Shown one piece after another: positions 1-13,677 of a DNA stretch of 64,000 nt. The notes under the pieces are model-generated. The model was not told the DNA's origin. It did no database searches and worked only from the letters and a program-made list of their open reading frames with translations. Location: assembly GCA_947579665.1 (NCBI GenBank), contig OX388343.1, positions 90,438,254 to 90,502,253 of the forward strand. The letters are read 5' to 3'. The position numbers and the translations under genes were made by a program. Every line of letters begins with the position of its first letter. Position 1 is the first letter of the stretch. This stretch comes from Sympetrum striolatum. Its lineage: Eukaryota > Arthropoda > Insecta > Odonata > Libellulidae.

Positions 1-1295
1 GATAATTAAAATGGTGAACTTGAAAATATTTCAATAACGATCAACCCAATTAATAACTGCAACATTGAATATGCTGTTACAGCCAGAATCGCGTTGTTTT
101 AATGCGGTGGAATGCTTAAAAAACAAACATCGATTTCTGCATCACTTTTGAAATCCACTCGGCTTGTGCTTCGTGTTCAAATGCGAACACTCGGCATGGC
201 GATCTCCCAATACTAATACATTGTTTTTTCGTGATTTTGCGGCTTTGATACAGAGTTATCAAGTTTTGAGTGGTTCGAACGTTTTGGAACGCAAAATGTT
301 GTTTGAGCAATGTGTAACACGAAGCAATTTTGTTATTTTCGCGTTTCTAAAGATTTTATAGGTAAATAAGCAGGGACTTATTTCTGCCTACATCATGGTC
401 AATTGCTGTGCATCAGAACCTCTGCCCCCACAAAATGTTCCGAAACTAGAATGTATGCATCTTCCTTAATATTATTATTTCATTCATTATCTGAACTCTA
501 TGAATCAGAAAGAACGTCAGTATTATTAAGCCCCAGCGTTTAAATGAACATTTCATTGTGCTCTCTGCTGCATCTGCAGGTCTTGCATGGTATAAAAGTT
601 CTCGTATTCGTCATTTTAAAAACTTCTACTGCATTGAGCCCCAATTATGAATTAGAACAAATATTTGCGCAAGCAGAAAATCTCTAATTACCCTAGAAAG
701 CTATTTTAATGTAAAATAGAGTAACTATATCTCATTGCGGTAAACGATTATTAAGGAATTTTTATGTCATACTTGGTATTAATCAATTAAAAACTGAGAC
801 GGATTAATGCATTATAATATACATAAAATAAACGTTATAATAATCAACGAGGTTTTAAAGCAGTTTGAGGAAGGTTGGCAGAAGATTCATTCTCTGTATC
901 GCTCTACCAGACGACACCGGCATCCGAGAAGTTTGCATTGCAGGCATGTTTTATTTTCCATGATGAAAAGAATCAAGAGGACTTTGAGAAAAAAATCGAA
1001 CATGATTGCTAGGTAAAAAGTTCATTTAAACTATCTGAGTCCATGTCATAGGTGAGACAAGCTCCTGAGTCCCGTATGAGAGGAAAATAAAACTCCAAAA
1101 ATACATGTAGTTAAAGGGGAGCCGTTGAAAAGTTCCCACCGGTGCTCTGCGGGTTGCGTTATGCCGAAAGTATGCGATATTCACTAAACGATTTCTGATT
1201 GGCTGCTTCACCAAACAAGTAAAATACTCTCTGATTGGTGTGTTCATCGCATGCCTTTTCTTTGGCACCGAGATTTTTGAAAATTTTCCACGTAA
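1..1295. other. AT-rich sequence without recognised gene
   Basis: I see only short open stretches with no recognisable domain, and no convincing splice-bounded exon. Around 1190-1250 there are two inverted CCAAT-type motifs (CTGATTGGCTG and CTGATTGGTG) about 40 bp apart. They could be promoter elements, but no start site or gene can be tied to them. Confidence 0.4.
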
Positions 1296-1502
1296 ATGGA
1301 AAATATGTTTTTAGAGACCGGTGGAGGTGTTCGTTATTTGGAGGTCTTCGTAATTCGCAAGTTCGTTGTAGGGAGGTTTTCATACGTACATGGGAACATG
1401 GGGGGACATAATTATAAGGGAAATTCGTGGGACTGGGAAATTTGTTCGTTATTTGGAGGTGTTCTTTATATAGGAGTTCGTTAAGTAGAGGTTTTGGTGT
1501 AT
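1296..1502. repeat. decayed Tigger/pogo-like transposon end with internal repeat
   Basis: A segment beginning GTTCGTTATTTGGAGGT occurs twice in direct orientation (about 1329 and 1443), each followed by a GTTCGTT...GAGGTTTT stretch. The right end, GAGGTTTTGGTGTA, looks like a degraded pogo/Tigger terminal repeat (family ends read GAGGTTTTACTG followed by TA). No partner end was located, so this is probably a solo remnant. The assignment is an inference from terminal similarity only. Confidence 0.3.
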
Positions 1503-4500
1503 ATTGTACAGCTAACAGCGAAAAAAAGTTACCACCCCTGATCCAACAAGAAAATCCAAGTCCAAATTTCGGGCCGGCGAGCCTTTCTCTCGAGAAGGGA
1601 GGGAGAGAAAAGAAAGATGGAGGACATGGTCCGTTATGCTAGCTTGGCTCTTGCGTTTCGATGGATAATTTTCGCTATTTATATAAAAATCATTTACTAC
1701 TATCCATTATCTGCCACAGCATTTGATGTGTTAACACGTACTGTGGTATTTGACGACGATCAACTGGAAAATAACTAAAGAAATGAATCAAATTGAATGC
1801 AGTAACTCTCACTTTGATTTCCGATAACAGATTATTAAATCATTTCCAAAACAATACAAATGAATTTAACTGAATACAACATTCGATATCAAATTAACTC
1901 ACATTTCGTTTTTCGAAAATCGATCGTTGAAATCACTTCCAATGATTGATTATGCTCATTAATGTGAACGAAACCAGCAACTTTTCTCTTCTTCTTAATT
2001 TTAATTAGACCAAAACGCAGGATCTCGGATTCAACTATGGCATTTTTCGTCAGGGGGACCGGCTGTTTATACTCACAAAAATTTTCGTGTATTCCGTGTA
2101 AAATCTAGAAAATTCAATTTGAAAACAATAATAAACGACCAAAATAAGGTTTTTTATTAATTTTCTCTGCTATTGGTTCTTGTCTCAATCTCGTGTGACC
2201 ATTGTTTTTAATTTAATTTTGCAAAAGAAATGAAGCATGCAGCGACAAAAATGAACTTAACGTGCATTTCTTACGGAAATGCTTTGACTCGTCTGGGATT
2301 GAAGCAAGGACAAAGTGTCACCATTTTTTACAATAGAAACACTTTCGTACATACATATATATTTGAATGCAATGTTCTATAAAAATTTCAAGTCAATCGA
2401 CCAAGTGATTTTCGAGTTTTGCAGGCACAAACATATGCAAGCTGAATTTTTATACATAATATATGTGCATAATTCGGTGAATTACTATAATTTGATTGCT
2501 TTTACAACCCTTTTGTTTAACTTTCTAAATTGAAAAGTGTTCTGTCACGAAGAGAAATAACCAAGGAATAAACACAAGGAAATAAAAGTTCCACAACTTC
2601 CACACAAAAAGTCGTGTAACTTTAACAAAGTTATTTATTTCCTTGTGCTTAGTTACCTATGGAGTTCCTCAAAGTTAAAGCTCTTTCGATTGATTTAAAT
2701 AAGGAATATTCTTTTCTAGATTACCATTTCCCCTTACTCTCGTGACTCCTATAGATTGTATAATCCATGAATTTGTAAAATTAAATTATCCTTATCACAA
2801 CACTGTAGAAAAATTCACACAATTAGCTTTGACGCTTACTAGCACCATCTTCAACATTTACATACATACGTGATCCTCCATATGGCATGTGCCTGGAAAA
2901 AGAAGAAAGAATAAGTGGGAACAAAACTGTGACCTGCAGGTGTAGGATAGAATTCCTGGAAAACTGTTAAACGGGACAAAACGAGATAGGTGGGGGAGAA
3001 GGACAAGATAATCCTTTCGTTGCCAAAGGGGAATGGAAAGGAAAAACCTTCTCGTTGGGAGAAGAGGACTTGGGTTGCTATTTGCTTGATTCGTTTTGAT
3101 TTTATCTAAAATAATGTGTCCGCTAGCCTTCTCTGATATATGTATAATTTTTAGCTTGCAATTAGAAGAATGACTCGAAGAAATAAATCTCTCATAAAAT
3201 GGGACTGCAGAGCATCAGATTAGAAATTTTGTATGTTCTTCAGCCTATAACTTACGAGATCTTACTGTTTATCAGATGTGGATTGAATGAAAATAATAAT
3301 AAATCACTTGATGAAACCAATGTCCTAAAAATTGGATCAATTGATTCCTTATCGTTTCAAAGTAATGGCTTCCAGTAAATACTTTTGTTAAAGGCCAGCG
3401 GTAGACGTCCTTTTGGTGAAATTCTGAAAATTTTATTTCTCAAAAGTTTCTCCTCTCGTAGTTTTAGCTATTTATTGATCCAACAATCGACTTTGACGAG
3501 TATTATAATTAGTTTATCTTGGAGTTCTCAGTATTTTGAGAAGACCATCTTTTATTTTATCAGTTATGAAAAATGATAAGACCGCTATCCGTAGAATTGT
3601 GACTTTTGCATGACAATGGGTTAATCGATGTCTAACCAAACTTAAGACTTAGCTAGAGGTATGACTTATTAACACTGGACGGAGGATGGGCAAGTTATTG
3701 CGTGTGTGTTACAGTAATGACGATTATAATTTCGTTAAATACGTATTTAAATGACATCTTCATTTTGTATTTTATAAACCAGGTGAGATCGACTAGCAAA
3801 TTTTATCAGTGAATCGAGGTGAGTTGAACGTTTTCGCTATCATCAACACTGATTGTGAGAGAAAAAAATGTATTCACTTGCTCTTGGTGGTTTTTTATAT
3901 TAATTTTTAAGGTTCTTAAAATCTACAAAACTAATAACTGTATCTAACATTTAATGGGATAAAAGAATTGAAAACACTATACGTTCAATGATAGTAATGA
4001 AATAGAACCAAAGGAGCGCTAGTTTACGCAAATAGCTATTTCTTAAATTTTCCCGTTTTGTTGTTGATTGATTTCTATGGGTTTCTCGAAGGTCTATGAA
4101 AATCAATGGTCAGAAGAAATAGCGAAAAGAGCCTGAAAAGATGAATGTAAATATTGAGAACGTATTTTTGTAATTAGAATGCTCCGATGCTTAAATTTCT
4201 ACGGGAGTGATCTTAGTTAATATATGATTAATTCTACTCCTGAAAGCATTGACGGTCCGAGACATGGGCAGTCTGGAAGACCGTCCACAGCATTTGTGGG
4301 CTCTTCTCAGATCCCTTGAAGATTCTCAAAGATAAAATTATACGCGTATAGCTTAAGTAATTTTAATGATTACACCTGGTCACAATATTTTGGGAAACTT
4401 TTTTTTATCCATTAGGGGTAACTAGTTCTAAACGTCTGCCTGTCCAGAATGTCAATAATCTTTAGATTACCCCCTCCCAATGATTGGAATCAATTTTCTT

Positions 4501-7500
4501 CGTAATGGATGCAGCTTTCTTTGGTCCTAGTTCTCTGAGTAATTTCCTTAAAGTCAAATTGATTGAAGAAGCCATTACTTGGTGAAACTGCGTTATGTAA
4601 GAAACTGTAAATCTTTTTCCTTAGTTATTTCCACCATTTCTTATAGTCGTTGAGCTATGGCTATATTTGTACGGAAATTACATTTAGGAAAGCTGCTAAA
4701 TCAGGGGTAATCAATCTGAGTTGCCCTTACATCAGTAAAAGCCGTTTAATAATTAAAATTTAGGCTTCGTATTTTCCCCTTCCTTTTTTTAATGAGAGGC
4801 CAGTTTAGTCCATCAGCCATTATCGAATAAAGCACTAGAAATACTGACATCTCGTACTTATTATCCATAATTACTCTTAAATAAGATGGTTAAAGCTTCC
4901 TTTCTTGGGAAATATGTCAGAAGAATCTATTACTGCTGAATCTTAATGCTAATTTCCATGCCTCACCTATTCTTCCTTTAAACTTCTTGGTTTAAAAATA
5001 AGGAAGACATTTACGCTATCTTGAAGGTGCAGAATATGCAAAATTTTAATGTGTGAATTGCTCGGCATTTGTGTGGGATCAACTGGCGGAAGCTCTAATT
5101 GTATGCACGAATGTATGCACATTGTATGTATATTCTTCTATACCAACATGATTATATCCTACCCTATACCAATAATTTTCGAAGCAAAATTAATTTACAT
5201 TGATAATAAATAATTTCGACTATGATAGGTCTACTGTTAATGGTTAATGAATTTTGGATGCAAATGAACGTTTTAGAAGTAAGTTCATATAAAGCCAAAT
5301 CCAGTATGTATGGAAGACGAAACTTCTAAACTGCCACAAAAATCTTATAAATAGCCAACTTCCCAGGATCTGTGCACATCACTTCTAAACTTCTTCACCA
5401 TATTATCTTAATATTTTTTAAATGTATGCCTTAAGAGTTGAAGAGAATCAACATTCTTTTCTTAGTAAGCATAAAATTTTCCGTATCCCCATTGTTTATT
5501 TTCCTATCATCGTCTCCATGAAGTAACCCATTCATATTCCTTCATCAACGAACTTTTCCTCATATCACCATCCACAACAAAGAATGGCATTTTCAAGCAA
5601 TTCTCCCTCTTATACAAAACCCTTAAAAGATGCCTCGAATATTAGAGGTACTGAAGACGGAAGTAACTTTTGACCGCTCCTTTGAAGACCCCTTCTCTTT
5701 CGTCTCTCACCCCCACGGAGAAGCTCCCTTTGTTTTCTTGAGAAGGAAGGTATGCATGGTACCGATTAACCGTTATGGAGACAAAAATATTAAAAGCAGA
5801 CGTAGCACCAAAAGGTGGACTTGCCACAGAGATCCTTAGCAATAGATTTACATGTATTTTTCATGCATCAGCGTTTACGTGCAAACATTAAGAGTGGAGT
5901 TGTAACAGCCTAATGTTGTTGGCTCATACCTTTTTCCAATGCTGAAACTCTTAATCGTTTTAGCATTTTAAAATTTGTGACGAAGAAAGTTTAAATAAAG
6001 GAATTAAATATTTACAAGTATAATATTCAATTCTTTTTGCACTTGACTCGACTCTGCACGACTAGTCCTGATTTCATTACCCAAAAGAAATTTTTGCGCG
6101 TAAAATATAAAGCGGTTTGTTAAGAGACTACACGTTAGATAGCAGTGAGTCCAAAATGATCGGAGCCCTTCGCTGGGTATCTTTTAAGAATATAACTCTG
6201 TAAAGACAATAATTATTGGAGATATTCCTTAGCTGTGATTTACATGACGAAATATGCGACGACATGATCCCTATTCTCAACAATCCTTATTTTCACAGCC
6301 AGATGGTAAAAAGATTATCGCGAGATAATAGCGAGGACAGATGGTATATATTGCTATCATCTTACGTATAGTATAAGGTGTGTAAATATGTAAATTATTT
6401 AGATAGTTGAGTGTTTCACATTCTCTGCAATAAGCCTTATGGAGGATTGCGGATAGTTAATTTAAATGCATTTCTTACTTAACTATCTTTCATAAATCTG
6501 CAACACCATTATTATATTTATGATATACGTTTTTTTCCTACTTCCGTTGACCTAATTTACAGTAGTTCATATACTCTTAATTATCGTATCATAATTAAGC
6601 ATAATCTTTACGAAAACGATCATCCTGCGGGCATGTGGAGCTTTAACTGAAATAACCAATTTCATTCTAAACCTACATTGATGGAAAATGTTATGTTAGG
6701 AAGAAATATGAGCAGCCAAAGTAATTCATTAGAGTTGTATTATGCTGCTCAGCCCACAAAATGTTATGGAAATTATTGTGAAATGTTATGCAAAATTTTA
6801 TGGAAATGAAACATGCTAAACTTTGTTAATTCAGTGCCACTGAATTCAAAACTGATGTTAAATTTGCATGTTAGCTCTAGTTTTTTAATTGTAGCCGTTA
6901 ACTGTAATTACCTGTAATTTGCTAAATATCGAGCCCAATGTATAGTAGTAGTATGGCTGCACTGCCTGTGGAAAAAAAGTGATGTTATGTCTGTCTGACC
7001 TTAAGGTATGAATGAATTGAAAAGGATGTCATAAAAGGTAAATAATGACAAAAATTTTACCCAGTAGACAGTCATTAACTCCTGGAATGAAAACTGTATT
7101 GTATGAACCATAAATACAGCCATAGTACAATAAATCACCAAAAAACATCTAACTAGACTTCACAGAACCAAGCAAAGTTTTGCTGCTCACTATATATAAA
7201 ACAGGGACTTATAACTTCAATAAAATTTTTAAGATATAAATGGCTCTGTATTCACCAACCACAATAGTTCCCCAGGCTCAGTTTTGAAATTGTGAAAGCT
7301 GGTGTTTTTATTAGACCACAGATAAGAGAAGATTTTAAAGATAATCAGTTTGAATTACTGCTATGGGATAAGGAGAAAATAGCATGGCAATCAACTCAAA
7401 TTTTTTGAATAGTTGTCTGGGAAATTTGAAAGCAAATTTCTTACTTTTTATTGATATATTCATTAAATATAATTATCTTGAGAACAAGAGCTAATAAGTA

Positions 7501-9302
7501 AATTTAAACATCATTTTCATGATCAGCAACCCTAAAACCATACACTAAACATATTTTCCTTAACAGGTTATAAGTATCAATGATTCCAATCTAGAGGAGT
7601 CAAATGTCCTTAAGAAATACCATCTAAGTTCTTTTTTACATTATATTTAACACGTTCGCTGCCTATTCGGAGCAAAGGGACATGACTTGTTTTCTGGGTC
7701 CGTAGCATTGTCGGACTGAGTCCCTTTGCATTCTACTGCATCTCTTCCCTCCCAGCCTAGGCTAGGTGAAATGTATTTTACTTGAGGCACATAAGGAGAG
7801 GTCTAGCCGTAACACAGGGAAATGGACCATGTTAGTTCCTCTATTTTATGTGTGTATCGATGTTTTTAAATGAGTTTCCATTACTTCTTGCTGGTTAAAA
7901 TTATATTTTTACTCAATTAAAAAAATTATGATAACTGCATTTAGTATTATAAATAGACACACTGAAAACTTTGATATGTCTGAGTTTTTTTTAGATATTT
8001 TTCTTCATACTTCGTGGTTCAACTGTTATATAATATAATATAATTGTTATAATACAATTATACAAATGGATTTATTTTTACATTTAGTCTTTATTAAGTT
8101 TCCATTTTGACTGGGGCATTGAATCTTTGATAGAAACTTATTTTAATTGCATAGTCTGGTTTCCTCCTAATAGAGAAATATGATATTAGATTTTAATAAT
8201 AATTATCCAATTTTAATTTGTCCTTTCTATCCTTTTTGGGTATAGGTGAGAGTGCGTATTTATGTTCCCCTATGAATCGGAAGCAATAGGTTCCACATCT
8301 TTCACCTTTAAATTCTTAAATGTAATCATTTCACTTATAACAGGAAACATAATTTTTCACCCAATCGTTCACTATTCAACCACAGATGTGAATTAGAAGG
8401 ATGTCAAAGAATGAAAAAAAACCCTATTCTTAGAATGCTGAATGAGAAACTGTTGTGTTATTTAACCAGAATGATTAATAAGCATATAGTGTTCCTCCGT
8501 TCAAACTTTTCTGCATTGAGTTTCTGCTTTTGATCTATGGGAAATTCCAAATACCATAGACAATATAAATACATACAAAGAGCGATAGGTGCAATTACTT
8601 TTTAAAATTTCTAAGAAATAAGTGCTAAATGAAATCACGCTCTTATATAACTCGGATTTACATCCTGCTATATTGTATTCTCATTTCGTTTAGACTGAAA
8701 ATCAAAACAAAATTTTAATGCAGTGACAGAAAAACTGGTACTGCAAATAATGGATATGGAATCTTAGGGTCCAGCATAAAATGTTCAAAAGGAGCAACCA
8801 CCGAAAATTAGTGATCAGGCAAAATTGGAATCGTATTGCAGGAAGTTAAAATGTTTTATTGCTACCATCCCACCATTCTCTGTCTTTCATGCTGCCGATT
8901 TCTAATAAGAATCTCCATGGCACATGCCTACTCAACCATTGAAAGGAATTACCTTAGTTGCAATTTCTTTTCTAGCAAATGAAATAACTTTCTCCCAGCC
9001 TGCATTTTTAGCAAATATAATTGCTTCTCTATCTTGCTTGCCTACACAACTAGTTTACGTCTGGCCATCCTTCAAATTAAATGTATAGTTCCGACCAAAA
9101 TAAATTCACACCGAAAATTCCCGAAACCAAAAGACAGAGTTATGAAAAAATGGTGTGCTGAATGTGCTGAAATAAAAAAGTAGATACTAATTATGCAGAC
9201 CAACAAATTTAAACTTTTTTTGGAAACATGGATTGTTATAGCTCTTGTTAACTAATTTTGGGCTGCTGATTACTGATATGAACTCGAAAAAGCTCAAACA
9301 CA
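1503..9302. other. long AT-rich non-coding stretch
   Basis: I recognise no gene in this stretch. Short open frames (for example at 5630-5839, open on both strands and GC-richer than its surroundings) show no domain. A sequence near 7650-7860 starting TTTAACACGTTCGCTGCC is GC-richer and MITE-like, but I could not pair its ends. Earlier exons of the BTB gene that ends at 19.7 kb could lie here or upstream of the window; none was identified. Confidence 0.4.
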
Positions 9303-9474
9303 TAAGGGGTCGTACCCAATTACATAAAACAATTTGTGGGGAGGTGAGGTCCAGCAAAGCGTTACAGTCTTGGTACCTGGAGGGAGGGAGGGTCCAGCCA
9401 GGCATTACGTTGGGGGGAGGGGGGGGTCGAAAATTGTAGAATTTTGCGTTTCGTAATTTGTATACAACCCCTAA
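9303..9474. repeat. short MITE-like element with G-runs
   Basis: The ends are imperfect inverted repeats: AGGGGTCGTACCCAATTAC at the left, and at the right the reverse complement of AGGGGTTGTATACAAATTACG. The interior carries consecutive G-runs (9379-9394 and 9411-9427) that could form a G-quadruplex on the + strand. It is about 170 bp long with no coding capacity. The superfamily is uncertain. Confidence 0.45.
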
Positions 9475-11236
9475 GGATGTTTTGTTAATGTGACTTTTAC
9501 CCTTTTTTCCATCCGTCATTCCCCCATTTCATCTGTTTCCCCCTGCCACACACTGAAATCTGGCTTGCCGGGTTCTTACATAGACTTATACATTCCACTT
9601 GTATTTGCCTACACTGCAATTATCATGTTAGATTATTTTTTTCTCTTTACATCAATGTTATACTAGTAAGTAGACACTGTAAATATAGCAAAGGTAGAAC
9701 TATGATGATGAACAATAAGCTTTCATATCCGTTGTTTATCTGCCACCTGTTGCACTGCTCATCTCCTTCCTCCTATCTACTTCTAAACCATCATGATTAA
9801 ACATATTAGGTACCCTTAGAATCATATTCTGGACTTAAGAATAAGTGATACATACACCCTCTGGTTCATTTTTACTTACTAGGAAGCAAGAGGATACTGA
9901 ACGAATTTTGACAGCTGGAAATAACCCATTGACCCATTTTAGATGGTTGTAGAACCATATTTTGCTTAAATATGACAATGAATAATTGGAAATTAATAAA
10001 TTGCATACTTGAATAAAGGTTTTTTTAAAGCTCTAAAATGAGTGCATGTGTTGTTCTGTAAGTACAAAATGTTTTGAGAAATGAGTCTTTTAGTGTGTTT
10101 GCAGGCAAAAATTCGCTCTTTTTGGGGACTTTGTCAACTCACCATTTTGTTGCTCTTCTAATTCAGTCTAGCAATATAAATTAAATAGTAATATAGTGAA
10201 TTAATGAACTGATAAACAGTTTTCATATACATCTGGAGTGTTACCAACCAAACAATTTAAAGATAAAAATTAACAAAGGAATTGCGTGGTTTTTTAACCG
10301 TTTATGCAAAATTCTCAAAAACTGTATGTGGTGGACGATTTTCACATATGTGGTTGAGTTTATAGCAACAATACAATAAGGAACGATCAACTACATAATT
10401 GTTACCAAAACCTGAGTTATTTTTGTGAATTTTATCCAGTGATCTCAGGGTTTTAAAGTATATCATATTTATAATTAGTTATAACTAAAAGTAGTTTTGT
10501 ATAGTTTGGAATTGTAGAATTTTGACATGTATTATGTGCATTTATATTTCACAAGAACCTTTGGAAAAAATAATTACAATAATAAATGTGATGTAGAAAA
10601 CGTAGTTTATTTTTATTAACTAGTGTCAAGTAGCGTCTATTTAGATTATTATGAGTTTATATTAAGGAAAAACCCCGATGTATGATGATGGACATATCAC
10701 CTCCGTCGGCACTCCCTACACACGTCCTTATCAGTTTCTCAAGGCGACCGCGCCCTCTCAACGCTCTCAACCAAACAACATCAAAATTACGCCCAGTTAC
10801 CAACCTTAAATATCTATCACATCATTTCACAAAGCATCTCAAACAAAATTATTTTAACACACATCTATTACGTAACATCTGACAACTAGCAGTATAAAGC
10901 GTAGTAAAATTATTGATTATTTTATTTATATATTATGTGTCATCAACTTTATTATATTTAGAAGATATGCATTGCATGTTGCACCATTTTTAACATTATG
11001 TTTAACTCTCTCATTTTGGACACAGGGATTCACAAGTATTTATATAATTGTTTAAATTTTATAGAACCATTGTTTCTAACGTAATTTTGTAAATGAAATG
11101 AAGCCTGCAATCTGTAAATATGGGCATATATTCTGGAAGTATTTTCAAGTTATCTAGATTGGAACCCATGATACTTATGGCTTGGAAATATCAATAACCA
11201 GTATTTCTTAAAAGGAGAAAAAGAACACAGCTTTGT
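9475..11236. other. AT-rich non-coding stretch
   Basis: Nothing recognisable. An open stretch at 10682-10882 has no domain and no supporting splice sites. Confidence 0.35.
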
Positions 11237-11882
11237 TACTACTTTAGAGTTAAAAATCTCCAAAAAGCCATTGCTTGCAAGGAACCTGTCGTGCGGAAGT
11301 ACACCTACCTCTGCAGTTTGGTAACAGCAGCTTTTTGGAGCTTTTTAACTGTAATATTCACTCTACTAAGTTGTGCAAAATTTGCTGTAACAAGCTGCCA
11401 ACAAAAAATTACATATTAGCATAATGCATGTATGCCTGCGCCTAGAGATAAGGAAATCTATCATTTACATCCTGTTGTCTGTTTTTTTTTTCCCCTAGAT
11501 CTTGAATTTTAACAAGGAGAACTTGTGATTCATTAAATCAGTTCACAATTTGTCCAAACTCGATGCATACAAAAGCCTTTTAATTCTCAGAAACGTGAGA
11601 CATTATAAATAACACCTTAGGACCGATCTCTTCTTGTTTTGTTTACTCTCAATGATGTCATATAACAGAATGCATTGATATCCCCACCCCTCCACTGCTT
11701 CCCTCAGTTCTCTTCATTTCCTGAAGATGGCAACTTAGTTGCTGAAATACGCATTGAGCATCATTACATTTGCATTATCTCAGTAATGGAGATCCATAAC
11801 CCCCACAGTTTGGGTACTTCCGCACGATAGGTTGCTTGCAACTAACTGTTCTTTGGATATTTTAAACTCTAATGATGTAGTA
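11237..11882. repeat. inverted-repeat element containing a hammerhead-like motif
   Basis: About 65-70 bp at 11237-11303 recur in inverted orientation at 11812-11882. Both share the block CGTGCGGAAGTAC preceded by TTGCAAG(G/C)AACCT. Near the right arm lies CTGAAGA, then GCAAC/GTTGC able to pair, then GAAA (11721-11747), the same layout as the Penelope-associated motifs elsewhere in this window. It is probably a decayed Penelope-like terminal region or a derivative of one. No protein is recognisable inside. Confidence 0.4.
11721..11752 (+). ncRNA. hammerhead-ribozyme-like motif
   Basis: The core CTGAAGA (11721-11727) fits CUGANGA. A stem of GCAAC/GTTGC with a three-base loop follows, then GAAA at 11744-11747. 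The bases after GAAA (TACG) do not give the usual U-H cleavage triplet, so this copy is probably inactive. Confidence 0.35.
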
Positions 11883-12492
11883 TTCCAGTTGTGTTCCAAT
11901 GAATCCCTAAATTTCAAGCTTCCACGTGATTGGGTAGTGCATAAAATAAATTTTCCAAAAGTGCTTTAATGCTTTTCACACAGGTACTGATATCAGATAA
12001 TTAAAAATATTCACATAGTTTAATTATTCTAATAGGATTCTTAATATGCTATTAATATGTTGATTGCCTTAAAACAAAAAGAATTCATAGGATTCATTTT
12101 GGAATTAGAAATTGGGTTAAAATTCTCTAAATGTATCCAATCAGTAGATATAAATTAATTAAAAGCTGTTTCATTAAAGAGCCAAAATGAAAAATAATTG
12201 AATTAAAGGATGCACTGAAAACATGCCATGTTTACATAGATTATCTTTCCTCCTAATCATCTAAAAATTAAGTCATTGGGATATCAGTCCTTGGCTATGC
12301 TCTGGTAGGCTATTACTTAGCTATATAAGAGTTATTGTGTTTGAACTATGTATAAAACTCATTTAATCATTGTGCTGGTGTGGGTTAGTCACACTAATTT
12401 ATATTTTAAGGTTTTACTCTTAATTATTTGGTCTGAAGTATGTTAATTCATAGCAAGAACTAATTACAAGATACTTATTCTCATTTGACTAG

Positions 12493-12590
12493 GCTTTGCT
12501 CAAAGGACTTAAAATATGAAAGTCTGCACACCATACTAAATTACTTCTACACTGGAAGACTGGAATTTCATTCTTTTGACATCACTCTAA
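12493..12590 (+). CDS. internal exon, BTB/POZ domain protein (partial gene)
   Basis: A 98 bp exon is bounded by an acceptor (ATTTGACTAG) and a GTAAGT donor. Reading with one base carried at each end gives 32 residues that include LHTILNYFYTGRLEF. This matches the late part of a BTB/POZ fold, where a (L/I)..(L/I)L.F.YTG pattern precedes the last helices. BTB domains mediate dimerisation and often serve as Cullin-3 adaptors. The exon ends with one leftover base, which fits the two leftover bases opening the exon at 16141. Upstream BTB exons were not found, so the gene is partial here. The exact family member is not recognised. Confidence 0.6.
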
Positions 12591-12997
12591 GTAAGTAAAA
12601 TAGTGGGTGTTAAATTAGTATTTCTAGTAGTATATTTTCCCATAACTCGTCATCACTGTAAATTCATTGGATTTTGCAGTCAACTGAAGTCCACATAATT
12701 AAATCACAAAAGGAGTGGCGAGAAATATGGAGTTGCCCCTGAATTTAGTAATAGTAATTGTGATTTCTTTTAGCTCTAGGTTTTCATCCAAACAAAAGCA
12801 CATTATTTCCTCTGCTGTTTTTTTATAGTCATTATTTGACATGATTTTGAGCATTTCACTTCGTTTATGCCACTATCATTCGTTCTTCCATCTGTTTAGG
12901 CTGCTAGAAAACAATTCTCAGGATCAACAATAAGCCTACATGGAAAAACTATTCTCTTAGTTAGCTCTTCATATTTTTGGTCTGCGTTATGTTCATT

Positions 12998-13040
12998 GAG
13001 GGTATACCCTCTACAAGATACAGTATACTGTATCTTGTAG
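12998..13040. repeat. two abutting perfect palindromes
   Basis: GAGGGTATACCCTC (12998-13011) is a perfect 14 bp palindrome. It shares its last base with a perfect 30 bp palindrome at 13011-13040 whose half is CTACAAGATACAGTA. Both lie in the intron between the first two BTB exons. No function can be assigned. Confidence 0.8.
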
Positions 13041-13638
13041 ATTCATTTTAAATGTCTTGGCATACTAAAGTCTTTTCACAAGTGGTGCCCATTTAGAATT
13101 TTTCCTCCTACACACAACCTCAAAATTTGACGCCATCAATCTATTTTGTCTTTCATGTGAATGCTATAGCATATATTTACATAACAAGGCCAAACTTTTT
13201 AGCAAAATTCAGCATAATAATCTTTCAGTATTTTTACCTGATATCAGTTATACTATTTCTTTAATGGTGCCATCATCCTCAATTGAACAAGGTTAGTAGG
13301 AAAAACATTCTAATTTAATATCCTTCTTTCTTGATTTATTTACTTGTAGCCATGAGGGTATTACTTGAAGTATGAAATATTTAAATAATTAATTCAATTG
13401 CTGCTCTTGAAGGTTGGTGCATTGCATAAACATTTGTTTTTAAGCTTTTATTAGAAAGTTCAATTTCATAATATTCAAAATGCTAATACAAAACCTCACT
13501 CTCTCTGCAATGAATTTATTATGAGAGAATAGGGTATCCTAAGTCTCAGAATATGAGAAAAGATCTCGTTTTTTCCTAGGTAAGTGTTGAAAGAATAATT
13601 CTCGGGTCTCCAACCAGGTACTAATTCTGCATAAAGCC

Positions 13639-13677
13639 AACATTTCAGCCACAATCTCCATGGCCATCTTCAGGGTG
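13639..13677 (-). ncRNA. hammerhead-like motif, left arm
   Basis: On the - strand the order is CTGAAGA (13673-13667), a GGCCA/TGGCT stem, then GAAA (13646-13643). This matches the type I hammerhead core described for Penelope-like elements. The triplet after GAAA reads TGTT rather than CGTC, so activity is doubtful. Confidence 0.45.

Noticed and set aside
4254..4288. GACGGTC...GACCGTC hairpin
   Set aside because: Seven-base stem with a long loop; expected by chance in a window of this size.
5630..5842. Open frames on both strands in a GC-richer patch
   Set aside because: There is no recognisable domain, and splice sites are ambiguous on both strands; an exon cannot be claimed.
6681..6806. 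41-codon ATG-initiated frame
   Set aside because: Built from repeats of an AATGTTATG-like motif; no domain, no gene context.
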